From the NCBI GenBank assembly GCA_016781775.1, contig JADDPR010000403.1:1-16314 (forward strand): a stretch of DNA of 16,314 nt, given 5' to 3'. Shown here piece by piece: positions 6,528 to 13,588 of this stretch (the first letter of the stretch is position 1; each line of letters starts with the position of its first letter). Position numbers and translations under genes: made by a program. The stretch is from Rubrobacter sp. (GTDB lineage: Bacteria > Actinomycetota > Rubrobacteria > Rubrobacterales > Rubrobacteraceae). The notes beneath the pieces are model-generated. The model saw only the letters and a program-made list of their open reading frames with translations. It did not search any database and was not told the origin of the DNA.

Positions 6528-7800
6528 GGACAACTTCGACCCCAACTCCCCCATACGCTCGGCCAACCAGGCCCAGGCGTTCATCAACATAGAAGAGGAG
6601 GCCGACCCGCAAGAGGCCATTCGTCGCATCAGCGACGAGGGGCGCGAGATCTTCGGCGAGGAGGCGTTTCGGGCCGAGATCCTCCAGAACGGCCCGCCCC
6701 AGGGCGAGCTCCAGGCGATCATCACCGGTGGCACCGAAGGGGAGCGCGAGGAGGCCGCCGGCATCGTAAGCGACGAGATATCGGGCATAAACTCCGTCAT
6801 CAACGTCCGAAGCGACGTCTCCGGCGGCACCCCCGAGATCGTGGCGGAGGTCGACCCCGAGCGCTCGGCCCAGGTCGGCCTCTCGCCCCAGACGGTCTCG
6901 GGCGCCCTGGCTACCCTCCTCGGTGGCGGCGCCCCCGGCGGCGCGCCTGGTGCCCCCGGCGGGCCGCCCAGCGTCGGCGGAGACCCGGTCTCCGTCAGCC
7001 TGCCCTCCGAGGCGATCGACTCCGTGGACGAGGTCCGCGCCCTCCCCCTCGCCCCCGGCCTGGCCGTCGGCGACGTCGCCGAGGTGACGCAGGTCGAGGC
7101 GCCGGCGGCCAAGAGCCGGGTGGACGGGGAGCCCGCCGTCACGGTGAGCGCCCGCATCGTCTCCCAGGACACCCAGACCGTCTCCGCCCAGGCCCAGACC
7201 GCCCTCGCGGAGCTGAACCTGCCGGACGACGTCGAGGTCAGCGTCGGCGGCGAGAACGAGGACATCGAAGAGAGCTTCAGGAACCTTTTCTACTCCATCA
7301 TCGTGGCGCTCGCGCTCGTGTTCATCCTGCTCGTCGTCTTCTTCGGCTCCATCCTGATACCTCTGGTGATCCTGCTGGCGGTCCCCCTCACGACCGCGGG
7401 CGCCTTCGGGGCCCTGCTCCTGACGAACACCGCCCTGAGCCTCCCGAGCCTCCTCGGCATCCTGCTGCTTATCGGCATCGTCGTCTCGAACGCCATCCTT
7501 CTCGTTGACTTCGCGATAAAAGCCCGCAGCAGGCACGAAGACGGCGACGAGGCCGTGGTCGAGGCCGGTCGGGCACGGCTACGGCCTATCCTCATGACCG
7601 CGCTCGCCACCATCTTCGCCCTCCTGCCCCTGGCCCTCGGCCTCGCGGGCGGTGGCTCCGGCCTGATCTCCGCGAGCCTCGCCATCACCGTCATAGGCGG
7701 CCTCGCCACCTCGACCTTCCTCACGCTGCTGGTGGTACCGGTGGGCTACTCTCTCCTGGAGAGCGCCCGGAGCCGCCGCAAGAAGAGGCGGTACGCTTAG
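5998..7800 (+). CDS. RND exporter, C-terminal half with extra two-helix insert
   Basis: The 600-codon frame starts formally at a GTG with no ribosome site, and the same frame is open further upstream, so it is best seen as the continuation of the exporter. It begins with two hydrophobic segments absent from standard RND proteins (about residues 1-22 and 44-63). TM7 follows at about 100-120 and leads into PVSFFPAGEE, the normal opening of the second porter domain. A Gly/Pro/Ala-rich insert lies at about 308-330. TM8-12 run from about 430 to the end, with SNAILLVDF in TM10 and a conserved Arg in RLRPILMT. The C-terminus is short and basic (RSRRKKRRYA). Confidence 0.78.
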   Translation: MLVGGLVLLLASAVAFVIAARAGLLDGVPGVPTGLLDAATGLDLGSPVVIDAALGALVLLGIVLLAVRASRRSSERPSGGEEDGFLVRLYTPMLRWALRNRPAVLVLALVFFVGGLAAIPFLPVSFFPAGEERIAQARVELPPGAGLQQTDEAVRPFEEFLGDDPDVRNYQISIAGEDNFDPNSPIRSANQAQAFINIEEEADPQEAIRRISDEGREIFGEEAFRAEILQNGPPQGELQAIITGGTEGEREEAAGIVSDEISGINSVINVRSDVSGGTPEIVAEVDPERSAQVGLSPQTVSGALATLLGGGAPGGAPGAPGGPPSVGGDPVSVSLPSEAIDSVDEVRALPLAPGLAVGDVAEVTQVEAPAAKSRVDGEPAVTVSARIVSQDTQTVSAQAQTALAELNLPDDVEVSVGGENEDIEESFRNLFYSIIVALALVFILLVVFFGSILIPLVILLAVPLTTAGAFGALLLTNTALSLPSLLGILLLIGIVVSNAILLVDFAIKARSRHEDGDEAVVEAGRARLRPILMTALATIFALLPLALGLAGGGSGLISASLAITVIGGLATSTFLTLLVVPVGYSLLESARSRRKKRRYA

Positions 7801-7819
7801 GGGTACGGGACGACATCGT

Positions 7820-7843
7820 GACCCCGGGACGAGGCCCGGGGTC
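7820..7843 (+). terminator. Perfect GC-rich hairpin between exporter and MFS gene
   Basis: GACCCCGGG (7820-7828) and CCCGGGGTC (7835-7843) form a perfect 9-bp stem with the 6-base loop ACGAGG. It lies 20 bases after the RND stop codon. There is no T-tract behind it, so it is not a classical intrinsic terminator. It could act as a processing or stability element, a U-less terminator as proposed for some actinobacteria, or a structure that modulates the MFS ribosome site ten bases downstream. Confidence 0.5.
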
Positions 7844-7861
7844 CGCCGACGCGGAGGGGAC

Positions 7862-9013
7862 TTGAGGGACGAGCGCAGAACGCTGCTGACGGGGCCGATG
7901 CTGGCCATGATCTCCTCGACCCTGGCCAGCCTCGTCGGGTTCAACCTGCTGCTCTCCACCGTGCCGCTCTACGCGGACAAGGTGGGCGGCGGGAGCACGG
8001 GGGCGGGGTTCGCGACGGCCGCTTTCATGCTCTCGACGGTTCTCGCCCAGACCCAGATGCCCCGCGCCCTCGCCCGCTTCGGCTACAAACCGGTCCTCGC
8101 CGCCGGCCTGCTCTCCCTGGGCCTCCCGGCGTTCCTATACGCCACGGCGGACGGCCTTTCCACCATCCTCGCGGTTACGCTGGCGCGCGGCGTGGGCTTC
8201 GGCATCATCACCGTGGTCTTCGGCGCGGTGGTCGTGGAGCTCGCGCCGCCGGAGCGCAGAGGGGAGGCCTTGGGCCTCTTCGGCATCGCTATCGCGCTCC
8301 CATCCATCTTCTGCAACCCCCTGAGCCTCTGGTTCGTGGAGCGCTCGGGCTACTGGCTTGTCTTCCTTCTCGGCGGAGCGGCGCCCCTGCTCGGCTTCGT
8401 CTCCTTCTTTGGCCTGGGATCCGTCCGGGGCGGGAGGCGCTCGAACGGGGCCGGGTTCCTCGAAGGCCTCTCGCGCGGCCCGCTGCTCAGGCTGGTCGTG
8501 ATCTTCGCCGCCTGCACCATGGTCGGCGGGGTGATCGTAACCTTTTTGCCCCTCGCGGCCCCCGGGGCCGGCGCTTTCTCGGCCGCCACCGCCATCCTCG
8601 TGCTCGGGCTCTCCATGACGGCCGGACGCCTGTGGGCCGGGCGGTTCGGCGACCGCAACGGTCCGCGGGGCCTGCTCGTCCCCGGCCTCGTCGTGGCCGC
8701 GCTCGGCGTGGCGACCCTGGCGCAGGGCGGGCTCGCGCTCCTGGTCGGGGCCACGCTCTTCGGGCTTGGCTTCGGAGCACTCCAGAGCGCGACCCTCGTC
8801 ATGGTCATGGCCCGCGTCTCGAAGGACGAGTACGGGCTTGGCAGCACCCTCTGGAACGCCGCTTTCGACGCCGGGACCGGCCTCGGCGCCTTCCTCTTCG
8901 GCTTCGTGGTGGGGGCGAGCGGCTTCTCGGTCGCCTTCTACCTCTGCGCCGCGCTACTCCTCGCCGCCCTCCCCATCGTCAGGCGCGACCGCGCCGCGTC
9001 CGAACCGGCCTAG
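7862..9013 (+). CDS. MFS transporter (12-helix efflux permease type)
   Basis: This 383-residue protein is a major facilitator superfamily secondary transporter in the cytoplasmic membrane. Twelve hydrophobic segments can be counted. The segment ELAPPERRGEALGLFG (about 126-141) between helices 4 and 5 is typical of the sugar-efflux/multidrug DHA-like branch, and the half-repeat motif A appears in the second half as GRLWAGRFGDRNGPR (255-269). A basic loop at about 188-210 separates the halves. The start is taken as TTG at 7862, with GGAGG at 7853-7857 only four bases away. An in-frame ATG at 7898 is an alternative that keeps the first helix. It follows the exporter by 61 bases, so co-transcription across the hairpin is possible. 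The substrate is unknown. Confidence 0.9.
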   Translation: MRDERRTLLTGPMLAMISSTLASLVGFNLLLSTVPLYADKVGGGSTGAGFATAAFMLSTVLAQTQMPRALARFGYKPVLAAGLLSLGLPAFLYATADGLSTILAVTLARGVGFGIITVVFGAVVVELAPPERRGEALGLFGIAIALPSIFCNPLSLWFVERSGYWLVFLLGGAAPLLGFVSFFGLGSVRGGRRSNGAGFLEGLSRGPLLRLVVIFAACTMVGGVIVTFLPLAAPGAGAFSAATAILVLGLSMTAGRLWAGRFGDRNGPRGLLVPGLVVAALGVATLAQGGLALLVGATLFGLGFGALQSATLVMVMARVSKDEYGLGSTLWNAAFDAGTGLGAFLFGFVVGASGFSVAFYLCAALLLAALPIVRRDRAASEPA

Positions 9014-9034
9014 AGGGAGCTTCGGGAGGAGTCC

Positions 9035-10705
9035 CTACCCCTCCAGCCGGACCGTTCCGGCCTTCTCGCTCCTCACCTCGACCCTTATCGGACCGTCGCC
9101 GCGCAGCACCCAGAGGGCGCGGGCGGCGTAGTCCGAGGGCAGGCCCGCAAAGAACGCCGGGCTCTTCCAGGAGTTCCCGGCGAGCGCGGAGCGTCCAGCG
9201 AGGTGGCCGAGGTCCGTCTCGGCCTCGCCCGACACGAAGCTCGCCCCTTCGGGGAGCGTGATCTCCGCCTTCACCGGCTTCGTCACGCCCTTATCCTGCG
9301 AGATCTTCGTCACGTTCGTCGGCAGGTAGCCCGTGTTCCTGACCCGGACCTCGACCCTGCGGAGGCCGCCCGCAAGGCTTTCAACCTCCAGCTCCGCCTC
9401 GATGCGCGGGGCGCAGGAGGCGTGGGCGAGGGCGAAGCGGGCGAGCTTCTCGCACTCGGCCTCCAGAAACTCCGGCGGCGGGTTCTGAAACGTGAACTTG
9501 GTCTTCCAGCCCCCGATCTCCACGCGCCCGAGCTGCGGGTGATCGAAGGGCTTCCAATCCACGAAGCCCTCGCCCCCGAGCGCCTCGTCGTTCCAGCGGA
9601 GCATCGCAAGAGAAGCCTCCTCCGGTGGGTCCCGAAAGAACGCTATAAAGTCCTCGACCTCCACCCCCGCCGCCCCCGCCATGGACCAGAACTCGACCGT
9701 GTACGCGAAGACCCCATAAGCGGAGTAGGCCCAATCGTCGAACGCCCCGGTGATGACCTCGTTCGGGGCGTAGCGGAAGTCGTGGTAGACGGAGATGTTC
9801 GGGTAGCCGGTGATCTCCGTGCCCCTCTCTCCCAGAGCCTTGAAGACCGCGAGGTCGTGCTCTGGCATCTTCCCGTCTTCCTTGTCGGAGAAGGGGCGCA
9901 GGATGGCGCCGCAGAACGTGTGGTACGTGTGGAGCGAGAAGACGTTCCTCCGCGCCAGCAAGGCCTCCACCTGCGCCCTGGATTCGGGCTCGGAGAGCGG
10001 GTACGGACCGGCGCCCTGTTGCTCGTGGTCCTCCCTCCAGCCGTAGGGGTACTGGCGGTTCATGTCGAGGCCGTAGAGGGGACGCGCGATCTTCCGCTCG
10101 AACCCGTCGTAGTCCTTGAAGAGGCCCTCCCGGTACACGCGGTAGTAGGTGACCTCCGGATCCGACTCGTCCGGACGGCGCGGGACCATGAGCCTCGGGT
10201 CCTCCCTGGAGACGCGCCACTCGCCTTCTCTGTCCTGGACGCGCATCTGGACGATGTGCCCATCGCCGTCGAGGTCTTCGGGGTGGAGGCCGGCCTCCTC
10301 CTCCGGCTCGGGCCAGGGGCGAGTGCTCGCCCGCAGGGTGTGGGGGGTGGTGAGGTAGCGTTCGGCGCCGTCCGGGGAGAGGCGCGGGAGTACGTAGAAG
10401 GTTCCGCGGTCGAGGAGGCTGGTTACGAGGTCGTCCTCGCCGTGGCGCTTCAGGAGGGTCTGGATCAGGTACAGCGCCGCCATCGAGCCGGTAACCTCGC
10501 CGGCGTGGGTGTTGCCGTCCACCCAGAAGGCGGGCTTCTCGGAGGCCGGTCCGGTCCCCTGGTTCGTGATCTCGGCCAGCAGAATCTCGCGCCCCTCCCG
10601 ACTCTTCCCAATGGAGACCACCTCGCACAGCCCGGGGTGCTCCTCCGCGAAACCCCTCATCGCCCCCACCAGATCTTCGTAACCCAGGTACCGATCGAAC
10701 CTCAA
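9035..10705 (-). CDS. M14-family zinc carboxypeptidase
   Basis: This 556-residue metallopeptidase has a complete M14 active site. Zinc ligands are His67 and Glu70 in GNTHAGE and His259 in FSLHTYH, substrate-binding Asn216-Arg217 are in DMNRQYP, and the catalytic Glu338 is in YTVEFW. The expected activity is removal of C-terminal residues from peptides or murein peptides. A 90-residue insertion (about 125-215) contains the acidic loop DLDGDG at 145-150, which resembles a calcium-binding loop. The C-terminal 130 residues look like an added beta-sandwich. No signal peptide is visible, so the protein seems cytoplasmic unless exported by another route. The start is a TTG at 10703-10705, supported by AGGAGG (10712-10717) with a 6-base spacer. 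It converges on the MFS gene. Confidence 0.95.
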   Translation of the reverse strand: MRFDRYLGYEDLVGAMRGFAEEHPGLCEVVSIGKSREGREILLAEITNQGTGPASEKPAFWVDGNTHAGEVTGSMAALYLIQTLLKRHGEDDLVTSLLDRGTFYVLPRLSPDGAERYLTTPHTLRASTRPWPEPEEEAGLHPEDLDGDGHIVQMRVQDREGEWRVSREDPRLMVPRRPDESDPEVTYYRVYREGLFKDYDGFERKIARPLYGLDMNRQYPYGWREDHEQQGAGPYPLSEPESRAQVEALLARRNVFSLHTYHTFCGAILRPFSDKEDGKMPEHDLAVFKALGERGTEITGYPNISVYHDFRYAPNEVITGAFDDWAYSAYGVFAYTVEFWSMAGAAGVEVEDFIAFFRDPPEEASLAMLRWNDEALGGEGFVDWKPFDHPQLGRVEIGGWKTKFTFQNPPPEFLEAECEKLARFALAHASCAPRIEAELEVESLAGGLRRVEVRVRNTGYLPTNVTKISQDKGVTKPVKAEITLPEGASFVSGEAETDLGHLAGRSALAGNSWKSPAFFAGLPSDYAARALWVLRGDGPIRVEVRSEKAGTVRLEG

Positions 10706-10711
10706 ACCACC

Positions 10712-10717
10712 CCTCCT
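10712..10717 (-). promoter_or_regulatory. Ribosome binding site deciding the TTG start of the carboxypeptidase
   Basis: On the minus strand this reads AGGAGG, a perfect Shine-Dalgarno core, six bases before the TTG codon at 10703-10705. Read leftward from it, that TTG is the only start-type codon at proper spacing, so it fixes the N-terminus. Confidence 0.8.
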
Positions 10718-10743
10718 CCGTCTCGCCTGTGCCGGCCCGGACC

Positions 10744-10749
10744 ATTATG
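10744..10749 (-). promoter_or_regulatory. Possible -10 element of the carboxypeptidase gene
   Basis: On the minus strand this reads CATAAT, five of six matches to TATAAT, about 40 bases before the start codon and clear of its ribosome site. I see no good -35 partner. It is one of the few AT-rich hexamers in the region. Confidence 0.3.
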
Positions 10750-10795
10750 CTCGACGCCAGGACCCCCGCGCCGTTCCCCAAGGAGGTCGCGGCGC

Positions 10796-10830
10796 GCCCG
10801 CTCCAGATACCAAATGTTGCGGGCTTTTTT
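10796..10830 (+). terminator. Possible intrinsic terminator upstream of the kinase gene
   Basis: GCCCGC (10796-10801) and GCGGGC (10819-10824) can pair across a 17-base loop, and six T follow at 10825-10830. The six-pair stem is all G/C but the loop is long. In this position it would stop plus-strand transcripts that run antisense through the carboxypeptidase gene from reaching the kinase. Confidence 0.35.
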
Positions 10831-10902
10831 GTTAACCTGCTCCATGTTGAGTACCGACACGGTCGCCGCCTCGCGGGCGTGTCTGGCCGCTAGCGGGAGA
10901 GA

Positions 10903-10908
10903 TATAAT
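10903..10908 (+). promoter_or_regulatory. Consensus -10 element of the kinase gene
   Basis: A perfect TATAAT stands in GC-rich surroundings. It puts the transcription start at about 10914-10916, some 17 bases before a strong Shine-Dalgarno. A -35 at the correct distance (about 10880-10885) is poor. Confidence 0.5.
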
Positions 10909-12338
10909 TGCTTTTCGGGGACAAAATCGTCGGAGGTGATGAGGCGCTGGACGCCCAGGTTGGAACCGTCCTAGGGGGACGCTACAGGATCCTCAGCACC
11001 CTGGGCACGGGCGGCATGGCAGTCGTCTACAAGGCGGAAGACGCGGTCCTCGGCCGTCGCGTCGCCTTGAAGACGCTGCACGAACGGTACGCCGAAGAGG
11101 ACTCTTTCCGATCGCGCTTCAAGCAAGAGGCGCGGGCGATGGCCTCCCTCGACCACGAGAACGTCGTCAGGGTCTACGATATCTGCCAGGAAGGCGAAGT
11201 CCCGTTTATCGTCGCCGAGTACGTCGGCGGCGGGGACGTGGGAGGGATGCTCAGGCGTGCGCCCGGTGGTCGCCTCGACGTGCGCTCCGTGCGCGAGATC
11301 GTCGGGCAGCTCCTCCGGGCCCTGGCCTACGCGCACCGGCGCGGGGTCATCCACCGCGACATAAAGCCCTCGAACATCCTTCTGACCGAAGAAGGCAAGG
11401 TCAAGGTCGCCGACTTCGGCATCGCGCGCATCGTAGAAGAGGAAGAGTCGGCGGGGAACCCCGGCGAGATCATCGGCAGCGCCCGGTACATGTCCCCCGA
11501 GCAGCTTCGGGGCGAGGAGACGACCCCGCGGAGCGACATCTACTCCGTCGGCATCCTTCTCTACCACTGCCTCACCGGTCGGCCTCCTTTCTCCGGTGAC
11601 GCCAGGAGCGTGGCGCGCCAGCAGATGCACGACAACCCGACGCCGCCTCGCGACCTGAAGATCGCGCTCCCCCCCCAACTCGAAGCCGTGATCCTCAAAG
11701 CCCTCTCCAAGGACCCCGGGGACCGCTACTCCTCCGCCTCCGCGATGCTCGAGGACCTCCAGCGTGGCCTCCGCGAGACCGGCTCGCGGGCGGATCGGGG
11801 GCCGCGCCGTGTCCGCCTCGGGGGTCTTCGCCGGGGACGCGGCAAGGCGCTGCTCGGCTCCTGCGCCCTGGCCCTTCTGCTCCTTCTCGGGGCCGGAACG
11901 GCGTCTTCGATGGGCTACGTGAACCTCGGCGCCCTCCCGTTGGGCGGAGGGGTGGAAGAAGCTTCGGCACCGTCCGAGCCGGTCGCGCAACCGGCGGACC
12001 TGGAGGCCCCCGAGCCCCCGGCGGAGCCCGAGGCGAGGGAGGGCGAAGTCGCCTCCATCCCGGAGACCACGACCACGCAGCAGGCCCAGGTGAGCGTGCC
12101 GGTGCCGGCCGTGGACTCGTACTTCGACTACTACGTCAGGGATTTGCTGCGGAGCCAGGGCCTCAGAAGCCGGGTCGTCCGCGAGTACCGCGAAGGCTAC
12201 GCCCCGGCGGGCGTGGTCTGGGGTACCGACCCCGCCGCCGGCACCCTCGTACCGTCGGGCTCGGTCGTTACCGTCTACGCCACGCCCAGGGACGAGGAGC
12301 AGATCCCGGAGGTCGTCCTCCCCGATCCCAACCCCTAG
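10908..12338 (+). CDS. Membrane-anchored PASTA-domain serine/threonine protein kinase (PknB-like)
   Basis: This Hanks-type kinase is 476 residues from the TTG at 10908, or 463 if translation starts at the CTG at 10947, which I find likelier. Numbering here is from the TTG. The kinase domain is at about 26-285: glycine loop GTGGMAVVY, catalytic Lys55 (VALK), helix-C Glu74, HRDIKPSN with Asp151, DFG at 169-171 and the SPE end of the activation segment at 196-198. Unlike PknB, the activation loop has no Thr; it is acidic (EEEES) with only Ser181 and Ser191. A transmembrane helix (about 313-333) follows a basic stretch. Then come a Pro/Glu-rich linker and one extracellular PASTA-like domain (about 396-459), which in this family senses peptidoglycan fragments. 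It is convergent with the DUF4870 gene. Confidence 0.94.
   Translation: MLFGDKIVGGDEALDAQVGTVLGGRYRILSTLGTGGMAVVYKAEDAVLGRRVALKTLHERYAEEDSFRSRFKQEARAMASLDHENVVRVYDICQEGEVPFIVAEYVGGGDVGGMLRRAPGGRLDVRSVREIVGQLLRALAYAHRRGVIHRDIKPSNILLTEEGKVKVADFGIARIVEEEESAGNPGEIIGSARYMSPEQLRGEETTPRSDIYSVGILLYHCLTGRPPFSGDARSVARQQMHDNPTPPRDLKIALPPQLEAVILKALSKDPGDRYSSASAMLEDLQRGLRETGSRADRGPRRVRLGGLRRGRGKALLGSCALALLLLLGAGTASSMGYVNLGALPLGGGVEEASAPSEPVAQPADLEAPEPPAEPEAREGEVASIPETTTTQQAQVSVPVPAVDSYFDYYVRDLLRSQGLRSRVVREYREGYAPAGVVWGTDPAAGTLVPSGSVVTVYATPRDEEQIPEVVLPDPNP
10932..10940 (+). promoter_or_regulatory. Strong Shine-Dalgarno pointing to a CTG start
   Basis: GGAGGTGAT is a nine-base complement to the 16S anti-Shine-Dalgarno. 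Six bases later, at 10947-10949, is a CTG in the kinase frame. An ATG at 10939 lies inside the site and is out of frame with the kinase. Confidence 0.6.
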
Positions 12339-12375
12339 AGCGGACCACTGCGGCCCGCCTTCCTTGCTGCGTCCT

Positions 12376-12933
12376 CTAACCGAACCTGTGGTTCCGGTCG
12401 ACCATGTCGGCGACGAATGGGTAGCGGTAATCCACGCCCCCGTTCACCTTGTAGGCCGCGTAGCACTGGTGCACGATGGGCACGAACGCTAGGAGGAAGG
12501 CCAGCGGGACGAGCACGATGGTCGCCAGGCCCAGCGTAACTATGGACAACACTATGGTCGTCAGGCCGTAGACGGCGAAGATTCCGAACCACGCCACTTG
12601 ATACCAGAGCGATTGCAGAGCATGGAAGCCGACCCTGTCCGAGCGGTCCTTGTAGACGAGCCAGATGACGAGGGCCGCGATGGGGCCGCCGATACCGCTG
12701 ATGAGGGTCAGCAGCGTGCTCAGGTGCGCGAGTATGGACCACGTCTGCTCGTCCCTGGCGCTCATGCTTGAGCCGCCCATCACCGGCCCTTCGTCGCCCG
12801 TCCCGAAAGCCTCGTAGCCGGCGTCGGCCCTGCCCGAGTCACCGGCCTCGCCGGGGCCGCCTTCGCCCCCCACCCTGATCCGGCGGAGCCTGGACTCGCC
12901 CTCGCTGCCGTAGTTCGGGTCCCCTTGCTGCAT
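12376..12933 (-). CDS. DUF4870 (Tic20-like) membrane protein
   Basis: This 185-residue protein matches the DUF4870 pattern in its C-terminal 125 residues. It has SARDEQTWSILAHLS leading into TM1 (about 65-93), then KDRSDRVGFHALQSLWYQ, then a long hydrophobic region with two more helices (about 111-158), and ends with the typical NGGVDYRYPFVADMV. The family has no proven biochemical role; it is related to Tic20-type proteins. The N-terminal 57 residues are a polar Gly/Glu-rich extension with no family match. The ATG at 12931-12933 is chosen because GAAGGAG is seven bases upstream. An internal ATG at the SARDEQ motif would remove the extension. It may be co-transcribed with the upstream unknown gene (74-base gap). 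Confidence 0.88.
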   Translation of the reverse strand: MQQGDPNYGSEGESRLRRIRVGGEGGPGEAGDSGRADAGYEAFGTGDEGPVMGGSSMSARDEQTWSILAHLSTLLTLISGIGGPIAALVIWLVYKDRSDRVGFHALQSLWYQVAWFGIFAVYGLTTIVLSIVTLGLATIVLVPLAFLLAFVPIVHQCYAAYKVNGGVDYRYPFVADMVDRNHRFG

Positions 12934-13007
12934 GGCTGCGCTCCTTCCCTCGTTGTCCACGACCCTATCCGCGCTCGCGTTCCCCGGCAAGACCTCCTCT
13001 CGCAACG

Positions 13008-13550
13008 TCAAAAGGCCGTCCGCCGGATGGCAACGTTGCGGTAGAGCAGAAAGACCGCGAGCGCCAGAGCGCCGCCGTCGCCCGCGGGGAACGTCCCCCG
13101 GTAGCTTCGGCCCGCGACGCCGCCCGCGAGCCGCACCTCGTCTCCGGCGGGAGTGCCTTCCTTGGTGTCCCCGGTGAGGAGACGCGCGACGGAGGTGTTG
13201 CGCAAGAGGCTCGTGTTGGCCTCGTAGGCCTTGCCCCCGCAGAAGATCCTGAGCCCTTCCCCGGGCTTCTCGGGACCGGCGATCAGGACCGGCGAGCCGT
13301 CCGTCCTCATCCGGTAGCGCGCTCCTAACTCGCCGGTCTGCTCGATCTCCGAGACGGTCTCGCCGACGTGGACTTCGGCGGCGTACGAGCCGAGCATCCT
13401 GAGTTGCCCCCATTCCCTACCCCCGCCGTTCAACAGGGAGAAACGCGAGCCGAGGAGGCCGCGGGCTTGGGCCCGGAAGGAGCCGTCGAGGTCCCGGGCG
13501 AGAGGGCCCCAGACCGCCATGGGCGAGGAGGTTCGTGAAACTCGGTCCAT
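13008..13550 (-). CDS. Hypothetical protein, possible Tubby/LURP-one-like fold
   Basis: I do not firmly recognise this 180-residue protein. It is rich in short alternating beta-type segments (FSLLNGGGREWGQLRM, AEVHVGETVSEI, ARYRMRTDGSPVLIAG, GLRIFCGGKAYEA, RSYRGTFPAGDG) and ends in a hydrophobic helix ALALAVFLLYRNVAIRR. A beta barrel followed by a buried C-terminal helix is the plan of the Tubby/LURP-one superfamily, but this is shape resemblance only. There is no signal peptide and no catalytic motif. The start at 13550 lacks a ribosome site, and an ATG at 13520 is an alternative. Third-base GC is high, which supports coding. It is divergent from the 13638 gene and precedes the DUF4870 gene on the same strand. 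Confidence 0.6.
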   Translation of the reverse strand: MDRVSRTSSPMAVWGPLARDLDGSFRAQARGLLGSRFSLLNGGGREWGQLRMLGSYAAEVHVGETVSEIEQTGELGARYRMRTDGSPVLIAGPEKPGEGLRIFCGGKAYEANTSLLRNTSVARLLTGDTKEGTPAGDEVRLAGGVAGRSYRGTFPAGDGGALALAVFLLYRNVAIRRTAF

Positions 13551-13588
13551 GTATACCCATACGCGCGCGGGCTCGTTGAAGTTTCACG
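13534..13588. repeat. 9-bp inverted repeat spanning the divergent start region
   Basis: CGTGAAACT (13534-13542) and AGTTTCACG (13580-13588) are perfect reverse complements, 37 bases apart. They bracket the 5' end of the minus-strand gene and the -35 of the plus-strand promoter. They could be two half-sites for a shared regulator. The spacing is too wide for an ordinary single operator. Confidence 0.4.

Larger units (their letters stand above)
4305..7800 (+). pseudogene. RND-family exporter (HAE1/SwrC-like), broken by a frame change near 5840-5880
   Basis: Joined across the frame change, the two halves make one RND permease of about 1,160 residues. The first half carries TM1, a periplasm-facing porter region and TM2-6 with the proton-relay pair Asp428-Asp429 in TM4 (GRVVDDAIVVLEN). 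The second half carries TM7, a second porter region and TM8-12, including RLRPILMTALA. The TM10 position of AcrB Lys940 reads SNAILLVDF, so Ser replaces Lys, as in several Gram-positive homologues. The first half is in frame with 4305. By about 5881 the coding frame, judged by third-base GC and protein character, is the next one. One extra base or two missing bases around 5850 would explain it. It may be a true mutation or a sequence error. MarR regulates it by context. Confidence 0.82.

Noticed and set aside
5842..7536. 564-codon open frame on the minus strand
   Set aside because: It is antisense to the exporter's second half, dominated by Glu/Arg/Asp/Gly runs, with no family motif. The plus strand has clear RND motifs and membrane segments.
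9203..10939. 578-codon open frame on the plus strand
   Set aside because: It is antisense to the M14 peptidase, whose zinc and catalytic motifs are complete, and has no recognisable domain of its own.
12934..13413. N-terminal extension of the DUF4870 frame to 13413
   Set aside because: The extension is Arg/Gly-rich shadow sequence opposite in frame to the 180-residue gene; the ATG at 12931-12933 has a well-placed ribosome site.
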